Shown: positions 16,520-24,408, counted from the stretch's first letter. The stretch: DNA of 64,000 nt from Psychroflexus longus (GCF_020164595.1 NZ_JAIQZE010000003.1:1-64000); one strand, 5' to 3'. The notes: generated by a model from the letters alone, not told the origin. Numbers and translations are program-made.

Positions 16520-17419
16520 TTATAAATTTAATGTCAATTCTGAAATATCCCTAAAGGCTCTGATTCCCTCAGGAAGTTTAGTGTTTTTTTCAATTAATTC
16601 AACCGCCTTTCTTCCCAATATCCAATATTCACAAAGACCTTCTGGACAGATGTGTTTTTTAAAATCATCCAAATACTGATCAATATTATCAGGTTTTGTA
16701 GTGAGATAGCTAACAAAGACGGTATTATCATATAAGGTTGAAAGATAAGTTAAATCTTCCATAGGAAGGCTTTGACCTAGAAAAATAACTTTGTAGCCAT
16801 GAGACAAGATTTCAAAATTAGCATAATAAAGACCTATATCATGAATTTCTTCATCGGGAAGGAAAAGAACAAAAACCTTATCAGTTTTTGAAGCCTGTTC
16901 TTTTTGAAGACTTTCAATATTGATAAACAATTTTTGCTTGATTAAATTTGAAATAAATTGTTCGTGGGCCGGTGTAATTGTGCCGGCTTGCCACAATAGA
17001 CCAATTTCAATCATTAAAGGCATAAACACTTCTTCATAAATGTCTGAAAAAGTCTTGTTGATGAGCAGGTTTTCATAAGTTCTCAAAAATAACGGCTGAT
17101 CAAAATTCATCATAGCCACCTTCATGGATTTTAATGCTCTGTTGGAATTGCTTTTACTAGTTGTGATACTCTGAACCAACTCAGAAATTTCTCCATCATT
17201 CATTTTTGAAATCCGTGAAATTTTGTAACCGTTTTCATTTAAGAACGCGATATTCAATATTTTCTGGAGTCCAGTAACCCCATAATTTCTAATATTGGTT
17301 TCCGTGCGTTCTGGTTCTAAAACATTGTAGCGTTTCTCCCACATACGAATAGTATGTGCTTTGATCCCGCTCAACGATTCTAAATCTTTAATGCTGAAGT
17401 TTTGTTTAATGTTTCCCAT
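16520..17419 (-). CDS. MerR-family regulator with B12-binding domain (CarH/LitR-like)
   Basis: About 299 residues from the ATG at 17419. An N-terminal MerR winged helix (FSIKDLESLSGIKAHTIRMW, EKRYNVLEPERT) is followed by a helical cap (about 100-175) and a Rossmann-type cobalamin-binding domain (about 185-300). The lower-ligand motif ExHxxG is present as EIHDIG (His193 from this ATG). The cap motif of CarH, W-x9-E-H, reads W-x9-E-Q here (LLWQAGTITPAHEQF). CarH proteins repress carotenoid genes in the dark with adenosylcobalamin and release DNA in light. Its place as first gene of the crt operon suggests self-control and control of pigment synthesis. An upstream TTG at 17434 is rejected because it falls at the probable transcription start. 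Confidence 0.9.
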   Translation of the reverse strand: MGNIKQNFSIKDLESLSGIKAHTIRMWEKRYNVLEPERTETNIRNYGVTGLQKILNIAFLNENGYKISRISKMNDGEISELVQSITTSKSNSNRALKSMKVAMMNFDQPLFLRTYENLLINKTFSDIYEEVFMPLMIEIGLLWQAGTITPAHEQFISNLIKQKLFINIESLQKEQASKTDKVFVLFLPDEEIHDIGLYYANFEILSHGYKVIFLGQSLPMEDLTYLSTLYDNTVFVSYLTTKPDNIDQYLDDFKKHICPEGLCEYWILGRKAVELIEKNTKLPEGIRAFRDISELTLNL

Positions 17420-17438
17420 AACTATATATAACAATAGT

Positions 17439-17446
17439 CAAAAATA
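17439..17446 (-). promoter_or_regulatory. -7 promoter element of the carotenoid operon
   Basis: On the minus strand the bases read TATTTTTG, an exact match to the Bacteroidetes -7 consensus TAnnTTTG. It ends 19 bases before the regulator ATG (17419), giving a short leader. No clear -33 TTTG is seen at the usual distance, which would fit an activated or otherwise regulated promoter. Confidence 0.6.
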
Positions 17447-17462
17447 TAGATTATTATCATAC

Positions 17463-17496
17463 TTTGTTTAAAAATTCAAGTTAAAACTTAAACAAA
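17463..17496. promoter_or_regulatory. Inverted repeat upstream of the carotenoid operon promoter
   Basis: Perfect 9-bp arms TTTGTTTAA (17463-17471) and TTAAACAAA (17488-17496) with a 16-base spacer. The spacer itself contains AAGTT-AA-AACTT (17478-17489, slightly overlapping the right arm). It lies just upstream of the -7 element and is a candidate binding site for the operon's own MerR/B12 regulator. Such repeats arise by chance more often in AT-rich DNA, so this stays tentative. Confidence 0.4.
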
Positions 17497-17580
17497 TAAT
17501 TCATTTTGAATCTTAGTTTTTAGCCTGATATCTTAAAATAATTAAGAAACGTGGAAACTTGCTTTTAAAACTAGGATGAA

Positions 17581-18399
17581 TTACAAGGTGGAAATATCAA
17601 GTCTGTAAGGGTTTTCCTCCTCTGTAGAAATGCCCAAAGCCTCATGCACATAATCAAAAGTGGATAAAAGTCTTGGCTTACCATCAACCAATGCTACATC
17701 GTGTTCAAAGTGGATACTAGGTTTTCCGTCCGAAGTTAAAATAGTCCAACCATCGGGTAATTGCTTGATACGCTTAGTACCCATATTAATCATCGGTTCA
17801 ATGGCTATGGTCATTCCTTCAATAAATTTTTTCCCACGTCCTCTTTTACCATAATTTGGTATCTGAGGATCTTCATGCATTGTTTTCCCAAGTCCATGAC
17901 CAACAAGTTCTCTCACAACCCCGTAACCGTGTTGCTCCGTGTATTTTTGAATAGCATAACCAATATCTCCAACGCGATTCCCTTCTACAAACTGTTTAAT
18001 GCCCTTGTAAAGTGATTCTTTCGTCACACGAATAAGCTTTTTTACATCTTCATCGACTTCACCTACTTCAAAGGTGTAAGCATGATCACCGTAATATTGA
18101 TTTTTTACTGCACCACAATCTACAGAAAGAACATCTCCTTCTTGTAGAGGTTTGTTGTTTGGTATGCCATGAACTACTTGATCATTAGGGCTGACGCAAA
18201 GTGTATTCGGGAAATCATAAAGCCCCAGAAAACCTGGAATAGCTCCGTGATCTCTAATGAATTCTTCTGCAAGTTTATCAAGATGTAAAGATGTAATGCC
18301 TGGTTTTATTTCTTTGGCAATCATCCCTAAAGTCTTGGAAACAATTTGAGCACTTTCGTACATCAGTTTTAATTCCTCCCTTGTTTTTGTAATTATCAT
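17581..18399 (-). CDS. map: Methionine aminopeptidase, type I
   Basis: 272 residues with all five metal ligands of the pita-bread fold: Asp94 (SVDCGA), Asp105 (YGDHAY), His168 (VGHGLG), Glu201 (AIEPMIN) and Glu232 (HFEHDV), plus substrate His77. It removes the initiator Met from nascent proteins in the cytosol. It is the last gene of a compact minus-strand group gpmI - thioredoxin-like - HAD - map, beginning directly at the end of the HAD gene. In many bacteria map sits with ribosomal genes, so this may be a second copy, though that cannot be judged from one window. Confidence 0.96.
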   Translation of the reverse strand: MIITKTREELKLMYESAQIVSKTLGMIAKEIKPGITSLHLDKLAEEFIRDHGAIPGFLGLYDFPNTLCVSPNDQVVHGIPNNKPLQEGDVLSVDCGAVKNQYYGDHAYTFEVGEVDEDVKKLIRVTKESLYKGIKQFVEGNRVGDIGYAIQKYTEQHGYGVVRELVGHGLGKTMHEDPQIPNYGKRGRGKKFIEGMTIAIEPMINMGTKRIKQLPDGWTILTSDGKPSIHFEHDVALVDGKPRLLSTFDYVHEALGISTEEENPYRLDISTL

Positions 18400-18822
18400 T
18401 TATTTCTTTTTAAAAATGGATTTAAAAAAACCTTCTTTTTTATTTTTTAGTCTAACTAAATCTTCATCTTCACCAATCAATTCTCTGTAAATATTTCCCC
18501 AACCGATGAATCCACCTATATTTCTATCATCTATAAAAATGTCAGCATTTATTTTTCTGCTTATATCATCACTATAACTTTCTTCAGGGTAGCTTTTGTT
18601 TACTGCGTAAAAATCAATTCCTTGTTTTTTGCAAAATTTAACCGCTTCATCAAGACTCTCACCACTTCTGTAGGTCCATAAAATAAGAACAAAACCTTTT
18701 TTTTGAAGTTTTTTTAAAGTTTCAATAGCAAACAGTTTTGGTTTACCGATAGACGGATATTTATTCTCTACGATAGTACCATCAAAATCTATCGCTAATA
18801 CAGGTCTTTTAGAAGAGATCAT
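18400..18822 (-). CDS. HAD-superfamily hydrolase (BT0820-like)
   Basis: 140-residue small HAD protein. Motif I is LAIDFDGTIVE (nucleophile Asp and acid Asp), motif II lies around VLILWTYRSG, and the final acidic motif is FIDDRNIGG. The short length and the WTYRSG/DDRNIGG pattern match the Bacteroidetes 'BT0820-like' hydrolases of unknown substrate. A phosphatase role is likely. It lies 9 bases after the thioredoxin-like gene and abuts map. Confidence 0.88.
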   Translation of the reverse strand: MISSKRPVLAIDFDGTIVENKYPSIGKPKLFAIETLKKLQKKGFVLILWTYRSGESLDEAVKFCKKQGIDFYAVNKSYPEESYSDDISRKINADIFIDDRNIGGFIGWGNIYRELIGEDEDLVRLKNKKEGFFKSIFKKK

Positions 18823-18831
18823 AGGTCAGAA

Positions 18832-19425
18832 TTAAAAATCATAGACATGTTTATAATCCTGCCTAGAAAATATTTTGAGAAGGTCTTCTTCTAAAGTTTC
18901 TTGTGGGAATTCAACAAATCGATTAACCTCTTCGCCCTGCTCATCATAAACTATGATGGTAGGCACGTTGAAAACATTCAATTGGTTTCTTTTTTCGTTT
19001 GAAATGTTGGGAACAACTTTATCTTCATCAACTCCTATGAGAGTAAGATCATTGTAATCAAAATTAACTTGATCTAGTATTTTAATAAACCCTGGAAACT
19101 CTCTCTGGCTATCCTCACACCATGTTCCCATGTATACAACAATCTCAAAATTCTCTTTTTTTACAAAATCGCCAATTCTATCGACGACTTCAGGTTTTAG
19201 TGTGAAACTCTCGTAGTTATTTTCAAACCATATTCTATTATTTGAGGATTTCAGATCCTTAAGTTTAAACTCACCTAGAATAAGCTCGTTTTCTTCAGGT
19301 AGTACTTTATTTTGGGTATCTTCTTCAGGCTTTACTTTGTCTTCAGTGTTTTTTTTAGACAAAGTACAACTTGGAGAAAATGTCGAGATGACAAGAACAA
19401 AAATTAATCCGTATATTTTTCTCAT
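18832..19425 (-). CDS. Thioredoxin-like lipoprotein with a CxxS active site
   Basis: 197 residues. A lipoprotein signal (SPSC, about Cys20) precedes an acidic, low-complexity spacer rich in Lys and Glu (about 22-47). A thioredoxin fold follows (about 60-190) with VVYMGTWCEDSQREFPGF and cis-Pro in FNVPTIIVYD. The active site is WCEDS, so the second cysteine of the usual CxxC is a serine. That suggests an isomerase, holdase or substrate-trapping role in the envelope rather than a simple disulfide reductase. Its start overlaps the gpmI stop by 4 bases. Confidence 0.85.
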   Translation of the reverse strand: MRKIYGLIFVLVISTFSPSCTLSKKNTEDKVKPEEDTQNKVLPEENELILGEFKLKDLKSSNNRIWFENNYESFTLKPEVVDRIGDFVKKENFEIVVYMGTWCEDSQREFPGFIKILDQVNFDYNDLTLIGVDEDKVVPNISNEKRNQLNVFNVPTIIVYDEQGEEVNRFVEFPQETLEEDLLKIFSRQDYKHVYDF

Positions 19426-20942
19426 TTTAGTAATGAATTTTGTGTCATTAAATCTGGTTTTGCTATTCCCATTAATTCTAAAATAGTAGGAGCAATGTCC
19501 CCCAATATCCCATCGTTTACAGATTTGATATCCTTATCTACTAAAATAAATGGTACAGGATTGGTTGTATGAGCTGTATTTGGAGAGCCATCCTCATTTA
19601 ACATTGTTTCGCTGTTTCCATGATCTGCGATTACAATAACTGAATAGTCTTGCTTTTCAGCTGCAGTCACTACTTCTTTAAGGCATTCATCCACGGTTTC
19701 ACATGCTTTTACAGCAGCATCAAAATCTCCTGTATGACCTACCATATCAGGGTTAGCAAAATTTAAACAAATAAAATCTCCTGATTTTTCTTCAACTTCT
19801 TTTACAATTTTGTCTTTGAGTTCGTATGCACTCATTTCTGGTTGTAAATCGTAAGTTGCCACTTTTGGAGAATTTACCATTATGCGTTTTTCATCTCTAA
19901 AGGGTTCTTCTCGGCCACCCGAAAAGAAAAAAGTGACATGAGGATATTTTTCAGTTTCAGCTGCTCTTATCTGTGATTTACCTGTAAATTCAAGTACTTC
20001 ACCTAAAGTTGCTTTGATATTGTCTTTTTTATAAACTACATTGATGTTCTTGAAAGTATCATCATATTTGGTCATAGTGACGTAATATAATGGGATGGAT
20101 TTCATTCCATAATCAGGAAAGTCTTCTTGACTCAGTGCTTGCGTCAATTGTCTTCCTCGATCTGTTCTAAAATTGAAGAAGATTACAACATCACCTTCAG
20201 CTATCTTGGCAACAGGTTTACCTTTAGATGTAATTCCAATTGGATTTATAAATTCATCAGAAACACCATTATCATAGCTTTCTTGTAGAACTTCAAGCGG
20301 ATTCTCAGTGTAAGTTTCGGCTTCGCCTTTTACAAGCAGGTCGTAAGCCTTCTCTATTCTCTCCCAACGTTTATCTCTATCCATTGCATAGTATCTACCA
20401 ATAATACTAGCCAATTTTGTATTTGTTTTTTCTAAATGTGGCATTAACTCTTCAATATAACCTTTACCTGAGTGTGGGTCAACATCTCTTCCATCTGTAA
20501 AAGCATGAACATATTTTTTTGTGATGCCATAATCATGTGCAGCAGTAGCGAGACCTTTCAGGTGGTTAATATGGGAATGGACACCTCCATCACTCAGAAG
20601 ACCTAAGAAATGAACTGCTTTGTCATTTTTCTTGGCATAATCAAATGCTTGTTCCAGAACTGGCTCATCTTTAAGAGTATTTTTCTCAACAGCCATGTTG
20701 ATTTTTACAAGGTCTTGATATACAATTCTTCCAGCTCCAAGATTCATGTGACCAACTTCAGAATTGCCCATTTGTCCTTCTGGTAAACCAACATTAAGAC
20801 CATCAGTTCTTAAAGTTGCATTTGGATATTTTTTATATAAACTATCTACAAAAGGAGTTTTTGCTTTATCTACTGCGGAAATTTCCTTGTTAGGAGATAT
20901 TCCCCAGCCGTCAAGTATGGCTAATATGACTTTCTTGTTCAT
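19422..20942 (-). CDS. gpmI: 2,3-bisphosphoglycerate-independent phosphoglycerate mutase
   Basis: 506 residues, the normal size for iPGM. Catalytic Ser61 lies in GQMGNSEVGHMNLGAGR, metal ligand Asp11 in LAILDGWG, and further metal motifs include HAFTDGRDV and VIADHGNSETM. It interconverts 3- and 2-phosphoglycerate in glycolysis and gluconeogenesis, using two Mn ions in the cytosol. It is the first gene of the gpmI - thioredoxin-like - HAD - map group. Confidence 0.97.
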   Translation of the reverse strand: MNKKVILAILDGWGISPNKEISAVDKAKTPFVDSLYKKYPNATLRTDGLNVGLPEGQMGNSEVGHMNLGAGRIVYQDLVKINMAVEKNTLKDEPVLEQAFDYAKKNDKAVHFLGLLSDGGVHSHINHLKGLATAAHDYGITKKYVHAFTDGRDVDPHSGKGYIEELMPHLEKTNTKLASIIGRYYAMDRDKRWERIEKAYDLLVKGEAETYTENPLEVLQESYDNGVSDEFINPIGITSKGKPVAKIAEGDVVIFFNFRTDRGRQLTQALSQEDFPDYGMKSIPLYYVTMTKYDDTFKNINVVYKKDNIKATLGEVLEFTGKSQIRAAETEKYPHVTFFFSGGREEPFRDEKRIMVNSPKVATYDLQPEMSAYELKDKIVKEVEEKSGDFICLNFANPDMVGHTGDFDAAVKACETVDECLKEVVTAAEKQDYSVIVIADHGNSETMLNEDGSPNTAHTTNPVPFILVDKDIKSVNDGILGDIAPTILELMGIAKPDLMTQNSLLK

Positions 20943-20994
20943 GTGAAATAATTTTACGCTAAAATAAGAATTATTGATAGATACGATGGAGTGT

Positions 20995-21741
20995 TTAAGA
21001 AGGCATTAAACTAGGATTGATTCCAGTGCCATAATCATTAAAGTAGCTGTCCATGAATTTCTTTGTTAGTTTTGACTTCCCATCAAACTTTAAATTTCCC
21101 CAGGCTTTTTTATAATTTTCTTGAAGTTGAAGTTTCAGAAAAGATTTTGACTTTGGGGCAAACGAGTAATGCCAGGGTTCGTAATTAAACCCAGATCGAT
21201 TTTTATTTTTAGTATAGACCAGTTCAAATCCAAAATTTTCTGCATTTTCATCCATCCAGGACCTCATTTTTGAAAATGGTCCATTTCCATGGTAGTTTTC
21301 TTCCATTAGAAGATCTCCATCTGGTAAATTTACGTAATCATCAATCAAATCCACCTCTGTTCCCCAGTGGTGTCTGGAGGTTCCTGGAATAGAGGAGTAG
21401 GTGATAATTTCTGAAATAGCCTTAGTTGAATTATGAGTTTTGATGAGTTGGTTGAATTTTCGCTCCCATATTGCTTTTTGATGCTTGAAACTCCTGTATC
21501 CAGAAGCTATTCTTAAATCTATTCTATCTTCTAAAGCTTTAGACTTCATTTCAAGAAAAGCCTCATAAGTATCTTTTTCTAATAAAATAGTGTCAGATTT
21601 TAAGTGTGATTGACTTAAACCTAAAAGATTTTCAATTTCGATATTTTCATAGCTAAATAAGCTTAACAATTTTGAATTGATAGAAAATTGTGTTCCGATG
21701 GCAACTAAAGTGGAGGTCTGGATAAATCTTTTTCGGTTCAT
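20995..21741 (-). CDS. VanY-like D-alanyl-D-alanine carboxypeptidase (M15B)
   Basis: 248 residues with an N-terminal export segment (RKRFIQTSTLVAIGTQF). The zinc motif SxHxxGxxxD is present as SRHHWGTEVD, with the second part EPWHYSFAP near the C-terminus and ASGYRSFKHQ as the substrate-binding block. Such enzymes trim the terminal D-Ala from peptidoglycan stem peptides in the periplasm. It follows the GNAT gene after one base, so co-transcription with clpP and GNAT is likely. Confidence 0.92.
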   Translation of the reverse strand: MNRKRFIQTSTLVAIGTQFSINSKLLSLFSYENIEIENLLGLSQSHLKSDTILLEKDTYEAFLEMKSKALEDRIDLRIASGYRSFKHQKAIWERKFNQLIKTHNSTKAISEIITYSSIPGTSRHHWGTEVDLIDDYVNLPDGDLLMEENYHGNGPFSKMRSWMDENAENFGFELVYTKNKNRSGFNYEPWHYSFAPKSKSFLKLQLQENYKKAWGNLKFDGKSKLTKKFMDSYFNDYGTGINPSLMPS

Positions 21742-21742
21742 C

Positions 21743-22186
21743 TTAAATTAGTTTCTTAAACATAACATAGTGAGGACCAATATCAGGAATTTCAAATTGG
21801 TCTGAGATGACCTTAAAATCAAGTTTTTCGTAAAATATTACTGCATTTTCTCTAGCATTACACCAAATAATTTCTGTATTCATTTTTTTTAATTCCTTTT
21901 CAGAATATAAAACCAATTTTTTTCCAATATTTTGTCTCTGGTACTCGGGATGTACAGCCATGCCTCTAAGTTGATACTGAAATGAATCTACTAACTTATC
22001 TGTTTTTGCAAGGAATAAACTAAGCACACCGATGCATCTAGAATCAAGGAAAGCACCAATATGCTTGGTGCTTTCTAGTTCATCTCCCTGCATTTCGCAA
22101 GAACTTCTTGGTTTTCCTTGTCTTAAAACAAGATGTCTTAAATCCTTGGTTTCAGCGGAAGAAATATATTTAAAATCAATAGACAC
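21743..22186 (-). CDS. GNAT-family N-acetyltransferase
   Basis: 147 residues. The acetyl-CoA-binding motif A is RGMAVHPEYQRQNIGKKL, followed by a FYEKLDFKV block; both are standard for GNAT. The start is a GTG at 22184-22186, two bases after the clpP stop; no nearer ATG gives a full domain. The substrate is unknown. Confidence 0.88.
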   Translation of the reverse strand: MSIDFKYISSAETKDLRHLVLRQGKPRSSCEMQGDELESTKHIGAFLDSRCIGVLSLFLAKTDKLVDSFQYQLRGMAVHPEYQRQNIGKKLVLYSEKELKKMNTEIIWCNARENAVIFYEKLDFKVISDQFEIPDIGPHYVMFKKLI

Positions 22187-22188
22187 GT

Positions 22189-22737
22189 TTAAGATAAAAT
22201 ACCGTCTACTATACCGTAATCTAGAGATTCTTGCGCATTCATCCAGTAATCACGCTTAAAGTCTTTCATGACTTTTTCAAAATCTTGTCCACAATTGTCG
22301 GCTAAGATTTGAGCACTCAATTCCTTTATTTTTAAAATTTCCTGAGCCTGAATTTCTATATTAGAAGCCTGACCTTGAGCACCACCCATTGGTTGGTGAA
22401 TCATGATTTTAGCATGAGGTTGGATAAATCGCTTTCCTTTTTCTCCTACAGACATCAATATGGAACCCATTGAAGCTGCTAAACCACTACATATTGTTGA
22501 CACTGGGCTTTTCAAGGATCTCATGGTATCATAGATTGCAAAACCATCGGTTACATAACCTCCAGGACTATTGATGTAGAATTGAATTTCATCATCACTT
22601 TCCATATCTAGATACATCAGTCTGTCAATGATGTGTTTTGCACTTTTACCATCAACCTGACCATTTAGAAAAATTTTTCTTTGCTCTAAAAACTTTTTAT
22701 CTATAAGATCTTGAACTTTTCCTGCTTTATCGCTCAT
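22189..22737 (-). CDS. clpP: ATP-dependent Clp protease proteolytic subunit
   Basis: 182 residues with the catalytic triad Ser89 (GLAASMG), His114 (MIHQPMGG) and Asp163 (KRDYWMNA), and the usual INSPGG oxyanion segment. It forms the barrel-shaped chamber that degrades proteins delivered by ClpX or ClpA. It is shorter than typical ClpP with little N-terminal extension, and no tig or clpX neighbour is present, so it may be a second ClpP paralogue. It is first in a clpP - GNAT - VanY group. Confidence 0.94.
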   Translation of the reverse strand: MSDKAGKVQDLIDKKFLEQRKIFLNGQVDGKSAKHIIDRLMYLDMESDDEIQFYINSPGGYVTDGFAIYDTMRSLKSPVSTICSGLAASMGSILMSVGEKGKRFIQPHAKIMIHQPMGGAQGQASNIEIQAQEILKIKELSAQILADNCGQDFEKVMKDFKRDYWMNAQESLDYGIVDGILS

Positions 22738-22830
22738 ATTATTATTTTTGAAATGTAAAATTAAAATTATATTCTAAAGACTTCTTATAATTTAAAGACT
22801 ATTAACTTTCGCCAAAAGTTCAAACAAAAG

Positions 22831-22858
22831 AAAAAGACCTTATAAAAAGGTCTTTTTT
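22831..22858. terminator. Intrinsic terminator between the collagen-motif lipoprotein gene and clpP
   Basis: Stem AAAAGACCTT / AAGGTCTTTT (arms about 22832-22841 and 22848-22857) with A and T runs on both flanks. It lies just past the stop of the minus-strand lipoprotein gene at 22876 and would end that transcript before clpP. Confidence 0.75.
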
Positions 22859-22875
22859 AAGTTATCAAATCTTTA

Positions 22876-23406
22876 TTATTGAACTTTTAGCACTTTAGCA
22901 TTTGGCATAGCTTCCATCACTGATTCGTAACTATTTAAGTTTTCATTGCTTTCTGCAAAATCGGCTGGTATAATTGCAATCCTAAAGACCTGATCTGTAA
23001 GAAAATCATTGGATACTGTATTGAGATCAATATTTCCATCTAGAAAAATATTGACGTCAAAAAACGTATGATTGTAGTTATATACCAATTGATTTCCATC
23101 ATTGAAGAAAAAACTATTAGGCAAGGGTGTCCATACATCCACGGGTCCTGAAGGATCACTAACAGTCTCTTCCAACAGATAAACTTTTACTATATCACTT
23201 TCGAAGACTTCAACCTCATTAGGAGGGAATTCAAAAATAAAAGAGAAGTTATCTTGCGCTAAAAAGTCAATTTCAATTTCAAATATGGTTCCAATAATTG
23301 CATCCCCAGGTGCACCATCTAGTCCTGGAGGTCCTTGTGGTCCGCGATCACCTTCACAACTTGAGACAATAAAAATGATGGCAAGTAATAAGCTTAATTT
23401 TTTCAT
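22876..23406 (-). CDS. Lipoprotein with a short collagen-like triplet run
   Basis: 176 residues from the ATG at 23406; the frame extends to a TTG at 23415 that I reject. A lipoprotein signal ends in VSSC, directly followed by about six Gly-X-Y triplets (GDRGPQGPPGLDGAPGDA). After them comes a beta-rich C-terminal domain (about 40-176) with no family I recognise. Many Bacteroidetes encode such 'collagen-like' lipoproteins of unknown role. Six triplets are too few for a stable triple helix alone, so the run may be a linker or a trimerisation aid. It follows a cytosolic msrB closely. Confidence 0.8.
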   Translation of the reverse strand: MKKLSLLLAIIFIVSSCEGDRGPQGPPGLDGAPGDAIIGTIFEIEIDFLAQDNFSFIFEFPPNEVEVFESDIVKVYLLEETVSDPSGPVDVWTPLPNSFFFNDGNQLVYNYNHTFFDVNIFLDGNIDLNTVSNDFLTDQVFRIAIIPADFAESNENLNSYESVMEAMPNAKVLKVQ

Positions 23407-23411
23407 GATTT

Positions 23412-23801
23412 TCAATTTTCAAAATTAATACTCAAGGAGTTAACGCAATAGCGCTTCCCTGTTTCTGTTGGACCATCATCAAAAATGTGGCCAATGTGCC
23501 CTCCACAATTGGAACAGAGTATTTCAATTCGCGTCATACCAAAAGTCGTATCTTTTTTGTATTCTATAGCACCTTCAATTGAGCTATCAAAACTTGGCCA
23601 TCCACAATTGCTTTCAAATTTGGACTCACTGTCAAATAATAATGCTCCACAACCATTGCAATGGTATTCTCCATCTTCGAAGTGCGCATTGTATTTACCT
23701 GAATGAGGGGGCTCAGTTCCTTTTTCTCTCAAGACATGATATTCTTTTTCAGAAAGTTTTTCTTTCCAGTCTTGATCTGTCATTTTATTTTTATCAGTCA
23801 T
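23412..23801 (-). CDS. msrB: Peptide-methionine (R)-S-oxide reductase, cytosolic form
   Basis: 129 residues. Zinc cysteines lie in CNGCG and CSNCGG, the substrate block is SNCGWPSFD, and the catalytic Cys is in GKRYCVNS. It reduces the R-sulfoxide of methionine in proteins. There is no signal peptide, so it acts in the cytosol. A second msrB with a lipoprotein signal lies 5 bases upstream on the same strand, so one transcript probably serves both compartments. Confidence 0.95.
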   Translation of the reverse strand: MTDKNKMTDQDWKEKLSEKEYHVLREKGTEPPHSGKYNAHFEDGEYHCNGCGALLFDSESKFESNCGWPSFDSSIEGAIEYKKDTTFGMTRIEILCSNCGGHIGHIFDDGPTETGKRYCVNSLSINFEN

Positions 23802-23806
23802 AAATA

Positions 23807-24292
23807 TTATGATTTATCTTTTGGTCTAAATTCTAAGGCTGCTCCGTTAATACAGTGTCTTTTACCGGTAGTTTCTTGTGGTCCATCATCAAATATATGG
23901 CCTAGATGCCCACCACAATCTCCACATAACAATTCGGATCTTTCGTAGCCCAATTTTCTGTCAGAACTAAAAGCTAAGCTATTTTCTACTGCTCTATCGA
24001 AACTCGGCCAACCTGTACCACTGTCAAATTTATGCTCGGTTTCATAAAGTTCATTACCGCATGCAGCACAAACAAAAACTCCAGGTTCTTTAACATCATT
24101 CAGTGGACTTGAGAAAGGTCTTTCAGTGTCAGCTTTTCGCAAAACCCGATACTCTAAATCAGTAAGTTCGGCTTTCCACTCGCTTTCTGTTTTTTGGACT
24201 TTATACTCTTTAGTGGTTTTTTCATCCTGTTGGGCTTCAGATTTACAAGAGATAAATACAATAGCAAGGATTAAAATTGATATTTTTTTCAT
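23807..24292 (-). CDS. msrB: Peptide-methionine (R)-S-oxide reductase, exported lipoprotein form
   Basis: 161 residues. A lipoprotein signal ends in FISC (about Cys16). The MsrB domain (about 35-155) has zinc cysteines in CAACGN and CGDCGG, a GTGWPSFD block and the catalytic Cys in GKRHCINGAALEF. The signal peptide places it in the envelope, where it would repair oxidised exported proteins. It is first in the msrB - msrB - lipoprotein group and is divergent from the M48 protease gene. Confidence 0.94.
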   Translation of the reverse strand: MKKISILILAIVFISCKSEAQQDEKTTKEYKVQKTESEWKAELTDLEYRVLRKADTERPFSSPLNDVKEPGVFVCAACGNELYETEHKFDSGTGWPSFDRAVENSLAFSSDRKLGYERSELLCGDCGGHLGHIFDDGPQETTGKRHCINGAALEFRPKDKS

Positions 24293-24385
24293 TTTGAATT
24301 TTTTTAAAAGTTAAAGTTAATAAAGTATGACTATACAATTGTCACAAATCAATCACATCTAAAATCAAATGTTCTATTTTATGTT

Positions 24386-24393
24386 TAGTTTTG
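24386..24393 (+). promoter_or_regulatory. -7 promoter element for the M48 protease gene
   Basis: TAGTTTTG, an exact match to TAnnTTTG, ending 15 bases before the ATG at 24409. It supports that ATG over the upstream in-frame TTG at 24391, which lies inside the element. Confidence 0.55.
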
Positions 24394-24408
24394 GTAAAAA
24401 TTTATATT

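Noticed and set aside
22876-23406. A true collagen-like fibre protein
   Set aside because: Only about six Gly-X-Y triplets are present in a 176-residue lipoprotein, too few for a collagen fibre by themselves.
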